Program-made: the position numbers and the translations under genes | The notes under the pieces: generated by a model | Told to the model about the DNA's origin: nothing | What the model saw: only the letters and a program-made list of their open reading frames with translations | Databases searched by the model: none | Shown: positions 1 through 12,779 of the stretch, in pieces | Layout: each line of letters begins with the position of its first letter | Position numbering within the stretch: position 1 is the first letter of the stretch | Origin: Lytechinus pictus | Lineage: Eukaryota > Echinodermata > Echinoidea > Temnopleuroida > Toxopneustidae | Reading direction: 5' to 3' | DNA: 64,000 nt | Assembly: GCF_037042905.1 (NCBI RefSeq) | Contig: NC_087254.1 | Coordinates: 11,641,103-11,705,102 of the forward strand

Positions 1-136
1 TCCCTACTGTGGGAGGGGGGACACCCCCCTCCCACACCCTCCCCCCTCGCTCGCTCCGCTCGCTTGGACTCGGTCGCTACGCTCCCTCGCATACCACCCA
101 ACCCCCCCCTTTATAAAAAGCTGGATCCGCCCCTGG
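1..136 (-). mobile_element. hAT-type MITE with poly-C tracts, partial
   Basis: This GC-rich segment has several poly-C runs and ends in ggatccgcccctgg, the same terminus as better preserved copies at 11469-11622, 14374-14623 and 24747-24917. The left end lies outside the window, so no target duplication can be checked. It probably interrupts the 3' region of the LINE that follows. The strand is arbitrary. Confidence 0.55.
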
Positions 137-3128
137 GTACACAGAAAGATTTTAGAAATTATAGCTTGACAGCGTATTTTTTTTTCAGAACAGCTTTGAA
201 TGAATAAAGTGATGTGCATAGCTTAATGTCATGTGATAAATCATTCCACAAATCCGCACCGTAATGTCTAATTGATTTGTGTGTTATTATTAGTTTTGGA
301 TTTGTTAAATGAAAGTTTGTGGAGTTTCGTGTTGGATAAGAATGGATGGTGTTGTTCAGGGTGAACATATTTTGAAAGGAAGGGGGAAGTAATCCCTTTC
401 TGTATTTGAACATGAATATAGCAGCATGAAATGTATTTATATCTGAAATTTTTAATGTTTTTAATTTAAAAAATAAAGGATTGGATCTAGCAAGATATTG
501 TGATCCTGTGCAAATACGGACTGCTCTTTTTTGTAATAAGAAAATCGGATTAAGTTTCGTTTTACCACAATTACCCCAAACTATATTACAATATGATATG
601 TGAGGAAGCACCAAAACATTATAAAGTAAAAAGAGAGTTTTTTCAGGTAATATGTATTTTAATTTGGAAATTATTTGGACACGGAAGTTGTGACTTGGCT
701 TAAATTATTATTCCAGGATAAATTTTCATCAATAGTTACCCCTAGAAACTTTGAATGTTGTTTTTGCTGTAGAGATACGTTATCAATATTTATCGTTATT
801 GTATCGTTAACAGCATGTGTATTGTAATGCTTAAAGTGCATAAAATGTGTTTTGTTTATATTTAAGGATAATTTGTTGCATTTGAACCAAGTAGATACTT
901 TACATAATTCAACATTTAAAGTAGATATTACAGTTTCTAGTTCTGTGTGAGCATAAAAAAATATTAGTATCATCTGCAAAGAGGATAAACGATAATAAGG
1001 CCGAAGTATTTGATATATCATTGACATATAATAGGAAGAGGAGCGGCCCCAAAATTGACCCCTGAGGCACACCGCATTCGATAGTTTTAAAGGTTGAATC
1101 TATTCCATTAAATGTAACATATTGTTGTCTGTTTGATAAATAATTTTCTAACCATCTGTGTGCATTTCCACGTATTCCGTATAAATGTAGTTTGTGAAGT
1201 AATATTTTGTGATTAAGTGTATCAAAAGCTTTGCTTAGGTCCAAAAATATTCCAATAACATGTTCTTTATCAGCCATCGCTTTAGTAATTTTGTCGTAAA
1301 TATTTACTAGCGCTAAATCTGTAGAGTGATTTTTCCTAAAACCATATTGATTTTGATTCAATAAATTATGCAAGTTTAAAAAATTGTACAATCGTGTGTA
1401 TATTATTTTTTCTAAGATTTTGGATATACTACAAAGTATAGAAATTGGGCGGTAATTACTTATTTCATGAGGATCATCTTTTTTGTAGATCGGGGTAACT
1501 TTTGCAATTTTGAGTAGGTTCGGACAAACATCTGATGATATAGATTGATTAAAAATATAAGTTAAAGGATCAACAATAGCATGAATAATTTCTTTAAGCA
1601 TAGATGTACTTATCCTATCATGTCCTTGTGACTTACTAGAGTTTAAGGATTTCGTAATGTTAATGAGTTCAGTGGGGTTGGTAGGATTGAGAAAAATAGA
1701 ATTTTCGAATGGCGTTGAAATAAAATCAGTAAAATGTGCATTGTTGCAACTACCTATCTTATTTGCTAGTTGGGGGCCGATGTTACTAAAAAAAGAATTG
1801 AATTGTGAAGCATAAGTGGAATTATCTGCGATTTTATCACCGTTTAAAGTTAGTCCATCTTTAGGTAATTCAGTTGTCTTTTTTCCGATAATCTCATTTA
1901 TAACCCGCCATGTCGCCTTTGAATTAGCGCTAACTTTAGTTAATTTGTCTGAGTAATACATCTTGCGAGATAATCTTATTAAATTTGTAAGTTTGTTCCG
2001 ATATTTCCTATATTTTTGCACGTTTATGGGTGATGGTTTCTTTAAATGTAATTTGTAAAGACTGTTTCGAGTATGTATTGATTTTAGAATCCCTTTTGTG
2101 ATCCACGGGTTTTTGGCCTCCCGGGAATTTTGACGCTTCCTCACAAGTGGAAAATTTTTATCGTAATAAAATTGTAATTTATTGTTAAATTTCTCGTAAG
2201 CAATATGCACATTATTTTCATTGTAAATATCACTCCAATTTTCTTCAAAAAGGTCCCGTTTGAAAGATTCAATTTTTCTGGGAGTTTCTAATCTATAGCG
2301 GGGAGGTATTGTTGATTTATTTTTAGATGAATTGGTTTCGGATATCGTGAATATTGGCAAATGGTCTGATACTTCTGAATAAAGTAAACCGCCGATGATT
2401 GTTTCATTATGAATATTAGAAAAAATGTTATCTATTAAAGTCGCAGAAGCTGCAGTTATTCTTGTGGGTTTATTTATATGTGAGGAAAAAGCATAAGAAT
2501 TAGTTAATTGAAGAAATCTTTCGGTATTAGAATTATTTATATTCAGAAAATTTGTATTAAAATCACCCATGAAATAAATATGTTTATTCTCTGTAGAAAG
2601 TTTATCAAGACATTGCTCCAGATTTTGATAAAATATGTCAAATTCAACATTGGGAGGTTTGTATATTAAGCCAATAATAATATTTTTACTCTTAGGTATG
2701 TCAATCTCAATAAACAATGTTTCAGTTCGCTCAAATATTATGTCATTTCGAGTACGGAATTTCAAATTGTCGGAAACGTAAAAGGCAACACCACCCCCTC
2801 TCCTTCCTACACGGTCAGCTCTAATCAAAGAATAATTTGGTAAGTTAAATAATGGAGGAGAATTTTTATTGAACCAGGTTTCACTGACACCAATAACTGA
2901 AAATTGAACTGAATTGATGGCACAAAGCAAGTGTTGAAGATATTCAAAATTTTTGCTGAGGCTTCTTGAGTTGATATGTAAAATGCTAAAGCTGTTTGTT
3001 TTCGAAAATGAGTTATTAAATTCTGCTACTGTGTAATATTTATTTTCATTATTGAATTCATCTGTGTTGTTGATCATGTTGAGGGATGTGCGTTGGGAGT
3101 GAGTGCATGTGCGTGTGTGTGCAGTCAA
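137..3128 (-). mobile_element. Jockey/CR1-superfamily LINE, damaged
   Basis: This is a non-LTR retrotransposon read on the minus strand: endonuclease and reverse transcriptase in a long frame (3128 down to 909), then the thumb and C-terminal part in two other frames (about 960-671 and 614-159). The C-terminal part has the HSYPTRN-type motif and the WGN motif of the Jockey/CR1 group. At least two frameshifts separate the blocks. The first is at an A/T run near 945-960, just after the catalytic FADD, so the copy cannot encode an intact protein. No ORF1 was recognised upstream. The 3' untranslated end is lost into the MITE at 1-136. Confidence 0.85.
909..3128 (-). pseudogene. LINE endonuclease-reverse transcriptase, frameshifted
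   Basis: The main open stretch codes for 739 residues. The N-terminal APE-type endonuclease is recognisable by LHINSRSL near residue 48, VSETWF near 80, a GDFNTN motif and a C-terminal SDHLPIF. The reverse transcriptase fingers/palm follow: [41 protein letters not shown] and the catalytic FADD. Such proteins nick chromosomal DNA and copy the element RNA at the nick (target-primed reverse transcription). The reading frame is lost a few residues after FADD; the missing thumb continues in another frame. The Met used as start (MTAHTR) has not been tested and may be artificial. Confidence 0.85.
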
Positions 3129-5592
3129 GTGGATACAGAGACGGAGGTATCAGGATCGTCACTGAGAGATATACTATAAAGTACAAAAGGCTCTGTTGGC
3201 CAATGCACCGCCTTGGAAGTATCTACCTGCAGTGAAAAATAGTAAACTAAAGAAAAGGAAGAGAGTGAAAGGAGAATGGGCAATGTCGTTAATTAAGAGA
3301 GAGCTGATTTTGGAGCGAGAAAAGAAGCGTCTTTAAAGAAGAAACACAATGAGTGTTTGTGGACTTATAAGTATTGTAAGAATGCCGGATGGTCTACGGT
3401 AGTTCAATCCCCTTTCCTGGATCTCAGAAATTTGTAAGGACATCTCCCTAAAGGTTATCGACATGTATTTTAAAAATGCGTTTAAATGACAGGTTTATGA
3501 CAAGGATTATCAAGATAACAAATTAGAGAATGGCACTGAAATTGCAACACAAACGACCTGTTGTTCTTCTCTGACGATTTTCATGAGTGCATGACAAAAA
3601 GAAAAAGCATTTGAAGGGTTTGAAGCATTTAAATTGATCTTATACAAGTAATTGACACGGGAATTGACAACACGTTGCATTATAATAATTGAATGCAACT
3701 AGGATTTTAACACAAAGTCATCATCTACAAGAGTGCACTGATGAGAATGCTGGTGTTGCACAGCGCGAAAGAATTCTGAATAAGTTAAAGAGAGCGATAC
3801 AAAACATTGTTTGTAAGAAATTTAACAAAGTATCGCTGGCCATTATACTTCATTCCGAAAAAGAAAGATATTATAGGCATTTCAATGTTTGAACAAAAAA
3901 ATGGTAACATGCATTCAATGGTGCACTATTGAAGATGTTTACAAATTATCACCATTAAGGAGGTCTCAATTGTGAAAAGGTTACACTGAGCAAGACAGAG
4001 AAGAACTAATTGTTAGGGATTGGACAGTTTTCAGTTTTCTACAATTCAATTTCCATTCTGAATCTTCACACATAAGAGAACAGATGGCATTTGCTAGTAT
4101 AATAATATGAACTATTTGCTTAACAACTTTTGTTTATTACAAAAGAGAACATTGTGAAGACTCGGTTGAAAACATAAATGAAACAAGTCCCCATTCTGAT
4201 CCAGAATTCTGGTCATTGCATGAATTTCTGGAGGATTATTCTGAACAGTACAAAAGTGAAAACAGATAAATAATTGCTTCGAATTCAGAATTTGGGGGTC
4301 AATGAAACAACACGGTGCTTATTTAAAAAGTCCTTTATGTTTTGAAAACCAGATGGAATCTGCTTTAAAAATCATTTGCAGTTACAATCTTCTTTGAACA
4401 ATGATACTGTATTCACAATATTAGCATATAGACCCTAAACGTTGTATCAGTCCGAATTTTTGTGGATGGTACAAGGAAAGTGTGAAAGCCATTACGGTCA
4501 TAAGCATCAACAAACAAAGCACACTGTTTATTTTAAATTCCCTGTATGAAGGAACTCCCTATTCTAAAATGGATTATCACGATTGCTTTAGAGCAGATTG
4601 TTAGGAGTTTAAAATACTCAGAAGAATCTTATTCAGAAAAACAAATGAAGGGACTAGGAATGTTTGAATACTAAATTATACAGGCATTATTCAGGGTTTG
4701 GAGATTCTTTAAGTATCAATAGTTTATTCTGGAGAATGTTGTTGAAAGCATAACAAGTCCCTATTCAAATAGATACTTATGAGCAATACAAAGCAGATTG
4801 ATTGCAAGGACCCGCGAAAAATTTCGCGGGCAAAGAAAACGATTCAGTATCATTCTTTCCTCTTATACAAAACGGACACTATTACTTTATAACTCATTTG
4901 CATAAAAATATTCGATCCAAAATAGAGTTAAATCAGGTATTAGACAATATTGATTCTGAATAAACAGTTGGCATTTACTTCATGAATATTACAAGAATGT
5001 AGGTGCTCATCATGGTGAGAGAAAATGAAATAGAAATAAGCAGTACATTCGTTTTGTTGCCTTAATATGGTTTTATCAATATAAGGACATATGAAAATAC
5101 ATGTAACATAATTTTTATCTTCATTCTGTATGGAAATATACTGGGATATTGAGTTTCAAAATGAATTTTCAAGAAAAAAAAAATATATATATATATATAA
5201 AGAGAGAGAGAGAGAAATCCATAAACAGGATATTCTTTCGTATTTTTCCTTGTACTTTTTTGGGTACAATCAAATATATTATTTGAAAGAAAAGCAAGGT
5301 AATTTAAGGGTACAGAATGAAGATTTACAATAGAAAAAGTAAAATTATCGACCTTCTTCCTTCTTATCCTCTTTGTCATCACATTTGAAAAAAAAATACG
5401 ATTGAGATGTTTAACCATTTAATAAAGAACAACTAAGAATCCTGCCGAAAAATGATTTTCGTCCCAAGTTTCAAGAGCTGACCGAAATTTGCAAATTTGT
5501 CCAGAATCAAGGACTCAAATGCTGTTTTGATTCACCCATTTTCGACAAAGCCGACTTCTTTGCCCATTGACAATACATTTGCTCTGTTAGTG
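3129..5592. other. Intergenic, no gene recognised
   Basis: This is AT-rich sequence with short open frames only and no recognised domain. It may hold the 5' region of the LINE next door. A short perfect hairpin occurs near 4810 (cccgcgaaaaatttcgcggg). An (AT)n plus (GA)n microsatellite lies near 5185-5216 (tatatata followed by gagagaga). Confidence 0.5.
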
Positions 5593-5978
5593 TTAAGCCC
5601 GGCTCACACTATGCGATTCGTTGCGATCCGATTTTCAAAGAAATCATAATGAAATTTGACATGAACTTTCCAAACAATAAAATCTTAGCGATCCGAGGTC
5701 AGAATAGTTGTAGGACTACTGAAATCGAAATTCAATGTAGTTAGAGCCTCAATGAAGGGGAAAAATGCAAATTCAATTCCAAATCGTAATGACGTCATCA
5801 TCGGCTGCGACTTGAAGCCGATTTGAACTATACTCCGACAACAGGGCTTGCGGCGAAGCAAATTATGTTTTCATTATTTCTTAACATTATGCCGAACTTC
5901 AAACAAAGTGATTTATCTTTTTGAAACTTTTATATTTAATGCAAAATGTGATGTGTGCACAGTGTGAGACGGGCTTAA
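5593..5978. mobile_element. Fold-back MITE flanked by TTAA
   Basis: The left end reads ttaagcccggctcacacta and the right end is its near inverse, agtgtgagacgggcttaa. TTAA occurs on both sides, which is the target preference of piggyBac-type transposases. The interior holds TGACGTCA (near 5790). There is no coding capacity, so any transposition was in trans. Confidence 0.7.
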
Positions 5979-7883
5979 TTGAATCATCCGCTGAGCTGAA
6001 TAAAAACTCCCTTATAATGATACAGTTGCCGGTGGCAATTGATTGGCGCTATCATGGAAGTACATGATTTAAGGAAAGGGGTTCCACAAGTGGAGGTGCT
6101 ACCACCCCCTATGATTTTTAAGTAGTGTGAAGGGTGATGAGAAGAAAGAGAAGAGGAGGATATAACAGGAGGGGAGAATTAAGAAGGGTGTCAAAAATAG
6201 AGATTGCGGTCATGTACACTATCACATTGCATTTTAAAATATTACCCCATTATTACACTGGCGCCCCACCCCGATCTAGATGTAAATTCAAAGTTGAAAG
6301 CGAAAGGGTTTTCGCTTTCGTCTACAATTCTTGGGAATGATAATAATAATAATAGTATAGTTCTTAATACGCATAACACCTACAGGTATTTGCGTAAATG
6401 ATCATGATCTTCAATCGAAAGCAGAGGTGAACAGTTTATCTACACTTCGTCTGTGCCCTTAAACAAAAAGCTTAATGATCAATCGCGAGACTTCGATCGA
6501 TTGCATTGATTATTGTGCATGATTAAGAATGAAAATCAGCCCTTTGATCAATCGCAAAGCTCTATGTTACCATGGTTACGGGGCCTTTCATGGTCGGCAT
6601 TTCCGAGGATCAAGGGGATCAAGGATGACAGAAGCGAGGAATGCACTGAAGTTTCGATATGACAAAGAACTGCACTGTCACTAAAGAAAGTGTTTTCGAT
6701 ATGACAATTAAGCACTGTCATTAAAGCTAAATGAACGTAGTTGCAGTAAAACACTGATTTCGTGAGAAAGTCTGTAAAACCAAGGTAAAGTATTGATATA
6801 TCATCGTGGATCTAGATCTGGTACAGTTACATAAACTGAACTTTGTGAAATAATAATATCTAGCTAAAAAACGATCACACTGAAGATCGCCAACACAGAT
6901 AGGCACACCTGGGACAGTGTATTATTATTGCTGGAATAAAGACCCGACGGAAGTGACCGAATCCGCGCTTATTTTGCTTATTTCTCAGCAATTACACGAT
7001 TTCTTCCAGAATCCTTTGGCACATATTTTTTTTTCATACAAACAGACACTTTGGTGATCATTATATTGAATTCTGTAAAAATTAATTTTGAGGTCATTCC
7101 CACAACTGGAATTTATCTTTAAAGAAAGTGCTATTCCAACGAACTTTTTGTCATGATAATTAAATGATACAAATAATAATGATGATGATAATGATACCAG
7201 TAGCATAAATGATGATAATGATTTTATAATGATGTTTTTTAATAATAGTGAACACACACATTTGTAACAACAACATTGATAATATTGATTATTATTCTCC
7301 AATAATTTCCACTTTTTAATGTCGAAACTCGATGCCAGACGTGTTTCCTCACAAGCAAAATCAAGCAGACATGCGCAGTTGCACACAAATTTCTCTCTCT
7401 TAGATATAATGGTTGTAATATTTAGTAACAAAGTTTTGTTATCATTAGTTCAAGGACCAAAGAGTTGCAATTAAAGATAACACCAAAATTCAAGCAAAAC
7501 TCTATCCAATCAGATGCGCGCATTTCGGACTTCAGTTTGATTTTATTTTTAATTTGCGTTCGATTGCAGCCTGCTCTGCAACAGGTGGATCACGTCATGG
7601 CAGAGATATCAGCAGTTCATTTCTGAACTTTCACCGAAAGAAAACTTAGAAGGTGAAGTTTACCCTGACGAGAAGACATTGATGAAGGTTTGAAAAAAAA
7701 AATGCATCAAAATATGATAATTATACGACTTTTAAGGTTTTCTATTTGTGACGCCATAAGAGCAGCTGCACCATTTAATGAACAAATGATGCATTTCAAG
7801 TTCTAATAGTTTATGATCATTATAATTTTTCTTTTTCTTTCAGGAGCAGGTGAGAAATGGTATGTCTGACGATATTCTAAAGG
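5979..7883. other. Intergenic with short repeats
   Basis: No gene is seen. The stretch 6640-6725 contains two diverged copies of a unit with the phrases ttcgatatgaca and actgtca. Near 6565 is a palindromic gttaccatggttac. GATAAT-rich sequence lies near 7170-7220. A segment from about 7650 (ggtgaagtttaccctgacga) resembles the start of another dispersed repeat also seen near 54930. Confidence 0.4.
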
Positions 7884-8148
7884 TACACTGTTAGAAAATG
7901 TATCCTTAAAAAAAAGAAGTTCCTGCAGCAGAGTCTCGAGAACACCTGTAATCTTACAGGAAATTGGTGTTTGGTGTACGGAATCTTACAAATTTCCTTT
8001 AATAAAACACCCTATTCCCCTTTTTAAACAGACCTGTTCTTTTAAATTGCAGAAAAATTCCTGTTTATGAATGGACAGAATGATTCTGTTATTGCTTTCT
8101 GCAAAATCTTTTTTTCTGTAAAATCAGGACGGTTTTTTTAACAGTGTA
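7884..8148. mobile_element. TA-flanked MITE
   Basis: The left terminus tacactgttagaaa is matched in inverse by tttttaacagtgta at the right. A TA dinucleotide is at each end, as in Tc1/mariner-type insertions. The body is non-coding. Confidence 0.6.
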
Positions 8149-9108
8149 CAATAAAAAAAAATTAAAGAAAATTAACATTTCATTTATTTTTGTTTTAATT
8201 CACCATACATAGAAATCGGCTTGCATTATGATGTCACAAATCAAAAAGATAAACTTCTGACAACTTTCACTGAAGGGTTTTCCTCAAACCTTCAATAATG
8301 TTTTTACAATAAAGGACCACTTTATCTCCTTGGTGTAACCTCAAACCTCTTCTCGACACTATTAGCAAATTATTGAATTATTTTTAAAGACGAAAGTATT
8401 TTTTACTCTCTCTAATCCCTAATCTCGAGGTATGCTTATAACGAAACCACCGTGAATCAGGGAAGACTCTCAGTGGTCATTGATAACTTAAAATTTGAAA
8501 TATGTATCGTATACTATAAACAAGGAAGTTGTTGAAGCTAAGTGTTCATCTATTCCTTCCTGTTTCGAATTCTATACATGTGGTTATTTTCAGAAACTCC
8601 CACGCTTGCTCTCCATTCTACATTTAAGTGCCTTGTAATTTAAGTTCCAACACTTGATACTTCGACGATGATTGGACAAGACATACTTGGTCGTCTACTT
8701 TTTGAAATGATTAAATAGTCATGAAGTTTTGCACGCAACAAAAGAGGTTTTCTTTATCAGTATGGGAAAATGTATAGGTATTTTCTGTGCGGAATTCGGC
8801 AAAACCTGTTTAATGTTTCCGAGAGAAAAAAATCACTGTACATATTGGAAGCTTGTTTTTGCCCTTTGAACAACTAATGCTATTGACATTTAATAATTTC
8901 ATTTTCTAATCAAAGTATTTGAATAATTTTCGAGATTCTTGTTTTCCAAACCTTGTGACATAAATTTTACGGTCATCATCACTTTCCTGGAGATAGCCAG
9001 GACATCGGAAGTGAAATCGAACTTCAAATAATTTTATTTGAATTTTATACGCGTTCACAATTTGGAAGCACGCTTTCATCTGTTCCATTATTGTCTTTTA
9101 ACCTTCAG
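8149..9108. other. Upstream region of the Toll-like receptor gene
   Basis: No coding feature is seen. A polypyrimidine stretch followed by accttcag ends at 9108 and looks like a splice acceptor. If so, the first exon of the Toll-like receptor mRNA is non-coding and lies somewhere upstream in this stretch or further away. No TATA box or start site can be assigned with confidence. Confidence 0.4.
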
Positions 9109-9133
9109 GTGTATACCAATCATAGGAGTAGCC

Positions 9134-12100
9134 ATGAAGTTAATGGTGATCTGCATAGTTGTCTACCTGAGCCTATGCGTGGGTCTACTTCCTCAGTGTA
9201 CCACAGGATCACCTACCTCGGGGATCAAGCCTTTCCCGAAGGAATGCATTTTCGTCAGTGATACCTTTATAGATTGTCGCCATCGGGACCTGAGGACCAT
9301 ACCTTCTGGTTTTCCAGAGACCGTCGAGACCCTTCTCCTCTCCTACAACTCCATCCATGTCATCACGAACGAATCGTTCCACGGCCTTGTAAACTTAGTC
9401 ACCCTGGAGCTCCACCACAACAGCATCTCCAAGCTTCGATCAGATTTTTTCGAAGACCAGACGAAGCTGCAGTACCTTTCGCTGAGTCATAACCAGATTG
9501 GAGATAAACTTCCAGACGATGCCTTCAAGCATTTACGTGCTCTAGAGGTCCTTGATCTATCGTACATGAACCACGGTTTTACTGTATTGCCTCTAGCTCT
9601 GCAGGAGTTGATCCATTTGCGCTCGCTAAATGTTTCATCAAATCGCCTGCAGTCTGCAAGTTTCACACCCGGCGTTGCCTTTCCTGCTCTTCTGGAATTA
9701 CGTCTTGGAAAAAACCAAATCGAATCATTACAGAATGAAGATTTCGAGGCATTGCTGAATTGTAACCTTGACTTTCTAGATCTGACCGAAAATCAGATTT
9801 CAGCTATCGATAGTGGTGTTTTTCACCCTATAGCGTCGATTGCTGAACTTGATTTCTCAAAGGGACTTCACCCTGCTGCAATACCCTCTTTAGCGGAAGC
9901 TCTTACAGACTACCAAGTCAATGCTCTCTACCTCAGGGAGATTGGGCTTGAAATATGGAACAGCAACAACTTCAAGAACTTGCGCAATTCGTCACTTGAA
10001 AAGCTTGACATTTCGTTTAATAATATCACCACTTTGGATTCAGGATTTTCAGGACTCTCGAAAATTTCATCTCTGATTATTCAGAGCAGTCATGTGGCTC
10101 ACATTAGCAATACAGCATTTTCCGGTCTTCAACTTGTAGTAACCCTTGATCTTAGTGGCAATGATATCGCAACTATTACCGATGGAATGTTTTCTTCTCT
10201 ATCCAACACGAGACTTAAGACACTCTACTTAGACAGCAACAAGATAAAACGTATTGATGCTTCAGGAGGATTTAGTGGCCTTTCTAATCTCCACTACCTG
10301 AAAATTTCGAAAAATAAGATTGAACAAAACTTCATTGGTGATGAATTCAAAGACCTTGATTCGCTAGAAGTTCTCGATATGGGAGTCAACCGTAATATTT
10401 CGTTATCACCCGATGCTTTTCGACTATTAAAAAATCTCCAAACACTGTATCTCAATCTAGCCAACCTGAAAAATATAACTGTTGTACCCTCTCCTTTTGA
10501 TAAATTATCCAGCCTTACGAAACTTGATTTAAGCAACAACAACATGGCTGCACTTCACAAGGACACTCTTTCTAATTTGTCCTACCTCGAGACGGTATAC
10601 CTCCAACACAATAACCTTTACAACATGTGGAATGAGACTGTTTATGTTCCATTCTTGAAATACCTTCGACGGCTCAAACACTTGAATCTGTGTTTCAACG
10701 GATTTCAAAATATCCCGAATGATTCCTTGAGTAGTCTGCACGAACTTGAAACCCTTCTCCTGTGTCACAACAAGATATCACAACTCCAGGATGGCGTCTT
10801 AGATGGCCTGCCACTGACTACGTTGGACCTTGGGTACAACGAGATTAACCTTATAAACCAGACGCTCATCGAACCCTTACAAGGATCACTTCAGATCCTG
10901 GCAGTCTCAGGAAATCCTTTTTCCTGCGGGTGTAATCTTCAGTGGTTCAGGAATTGGCTCGATGTGACAAAGGTTCATGTCAATGACAGCAGCCACATGA
11001 AATGCGCGTCGCCACCGGAGATGCGGGGGAAACTCGTCATGGACTTCCATCCCGAACGTCTCAACTGTGACCATCTCCTACCGTTTTACATCTGGATCAT
11101 CATCGGCGTCGGGTCGGGAATGGTCTTCGTCATCGTCGGTCTGTCCGTAAAGTTCAGGTTCCACATCAACTACTGCTGGAACCTGGTCAATGCAAGGAGG
11201 AGAAAGTATCAGCGTATCAAAGGAGAGGATCGGCCATTCCTGTATGATGCTTTTGTATCTTTCAGCAACAAGGATGAGGATTGGGTAAGAATTTCTCCCC
11301 TCACCACATTACAAAATAGCTTCTCTCTGTAACTCTCCCGTTTTCCTATAGCAGTGCTAGATTGAAACCAATGTGCGAACGAGTTACTCACGTGAAATTA
11401 GAAAAACTGAGTCCCATGACATCGGTGCTTAGCTTGAAGTGAAAAGAGATTCACTCAATTCTCTAAATCATTGGCGGTTACAGTTAGGGGCACATCTGAC
11501 CCGTCTCGCCCCCCCCCCCCCTTTGATGGGTACAAAAAACTTATTTCTTTTTTTTTCCCTGTCAAATTTTTCCTGCACGAAAGTGTCCTTCCCCGTTTGG
11601 AAAATTCTGGATCCGCCCCTTTCTATAAATAGCCTACGTTTACTGATATACGTTCAATTCATCAAAATTAATTTCCAAAAATCATAGAACGTAGAGATGT
11701 CTATTATAGTATAATTCTGAATCCGCTGGCATCTCCCCTCCATTCATTAAGAAAAGAACACCTAAAGCATAACAGTCTGCAATAATTTTTTTTATTTGCT
11801 TTATAATCCGGTAGGTCAAAAATGAACTGGTTCAAAATCTAGAAGGTGAATATGGCTTCCGGTTGTGTATCCACGATCGTGACTTCATCTTGGGCAGGAA
11901 GATCCTCGACAGCATCGTCGAGGCCGTTGATAGCAGCCGTTTCACCCTCTGCATCATGTCGACCAACTACCTCGACAGCCACTGGTGCAAGATGGAACGG
12001 GAGTTCGCGATGGCCAACTTGATCGACCGCGATGTCCTCATCATCATCGCCCTCGGTGAGATCCCCGAGAAGAAAATCACCAAGTACTACAAGCTGCACA

Positions 12101-12231
12101 GGCTGATGATGAAGCGGACGTACCTGGCGTGGCCCGACGAACCGGGCGTCAGAAGAAACGATTTCTGGGTGAAGCTACGTACCGTGCTGAGGGAGCCGGA
12201 ATTACGCGTCAATAATAACGTCAGCATATAG
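9134..12231 (+). CDS. Toll-like receptor, two coding exons
   Basis: Pattern-recognition receptor of the plasma or endosomal membrane. Coding exons are 9134-11284 and 11815-12231, joined in phase 0 between DEDW and VKNE, giving 855 residues. The start is the Met that opens a signal peptide (MKLMVICIVVYLSLCVGLL); an upstream in-frame Met at 9038 lies before a likely splice acceptor at 9108. An N-terminal Cys cap (near residues 36-50) is followed by about 22 leucine-rich repeats, one C-terminal cap (CGCNLQWF, two more Cys), a membrane helix near 648-673 and a TIR domain. TIR box 1 is YDAFVSFS (near 702), box 2 is RDFILG (near 740) and box 3 is DFW near the end. A single C-terminal cap marks the vertebrate-like class. 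The BB loop carries Leu in place of the usual Pro. In known TLRs the TIR recruits MyD88-type adaptors; ligand is unknown. Confidence 0.93.
11469..11622. mobile_element. hAT-type MITE in the TLR intron
   Basis: The element begins cattggcgg and ends ggatccgcccctt. It is bordered by imperfect 8-bp duplications, ctctaaat (11461-11468) and ctataaat (11623-11630). A run of C residues lies inside. It is the same family as the copies at 14374 and 24747 and sits within the 530-bp intron that splits the TIR domain. Confidence 0.65.
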
Positions 12232-12288
12232 CGACGTCTGTAAACATTCTTAATAATCCAAGTAGACTTGATCATGTCCTTATTAGAA

Positions 12289-12294
12289 AATAAA
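12289..12294 (+). terminator. Poly(A) signal of the Toll-like receptor
   Basis: AATAAA lies 58 bases after the TLR stop codon in an AT-rich stretch. Position and sequence fit a cleavage signal, though the true 3' end was not seen. Confidence 0.5.
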
Positions 12295-12328
12295 AACACT
12301 TGTCAGCTGGACTTACTCTATCTTCTTC

Positions 12329-12473
12329 TTTTTCTTTGCAATGTGTCACTTCTTCTTTAGCCCGAATGATCTTTGACGACAAATTGTTGGTTACTTCTTC
12401 TTTTTCTTTGCAATGTGTCACTTCTTCTTTAGCCCGAATGATCTTTGACGACAAATTGTTGGTTACCCACAAG
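12329..12473 (+). repeat. Tandem duplication, two units of about 72 bp
   Basis: Two nearly identical units follow one another; both contain ctttgcaatgtgtcac and gatctttgacgacaaattg. The near identity suggests a recent event. No function is apparent. Confidence 0.85.
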
Positions 12474-12659
12474 AGGTCGGATCATTCAGAAAGCGCCGAG
12501 GAATCTTCCAAATTTTCCCATTTTTGAACTGCGGCTGGAAGCGTCGCACTTTGGAAAAAAAAAGTCCAGCTCACAACTTCTTTTTTATTCATTGTCACTT
12601 TGTAGGCGTACATGGTCAGCACATATCAGAGTAATTACAATGTATATTTCGGTCCGCGT

Positions 12660-12762
12660 GCTTATTAATCATTGTTTTGGTGGCCCAGACATGGAGAAGT
12701 GTGTGCATTGCTTATCAATTATTGTTTTAGTGGCCCAGACATGGAGAAGTGTGTGCGCAGCG
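12660..12762 (+). repeat. Tandem duplication, two units of about 56 bp
   Basis: The phrase gtggcccagacatggagaag occurs twice, each time preceded by attgtttt(g/a) and followed by tgtgtgc. It lies just beyond the TLR 3' end. The sequence that follows (aaaggcgctatatcaaatga) resembles the 3' tail of short interspersed elements, so the duplication may lie in a SINE remnant. Confidence 0.75.
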
Positions 12763-12779
12763 CTTTGTAACCGAAAGTA

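Noticed and set aside
6985-7431. Minus-strand 148-codon frame rich in Cys, Leu and Ser
   Set aside because: AT-rich repeat-like DNA with (gat)n stretches; the composition explains the apparent membrane-like protein.
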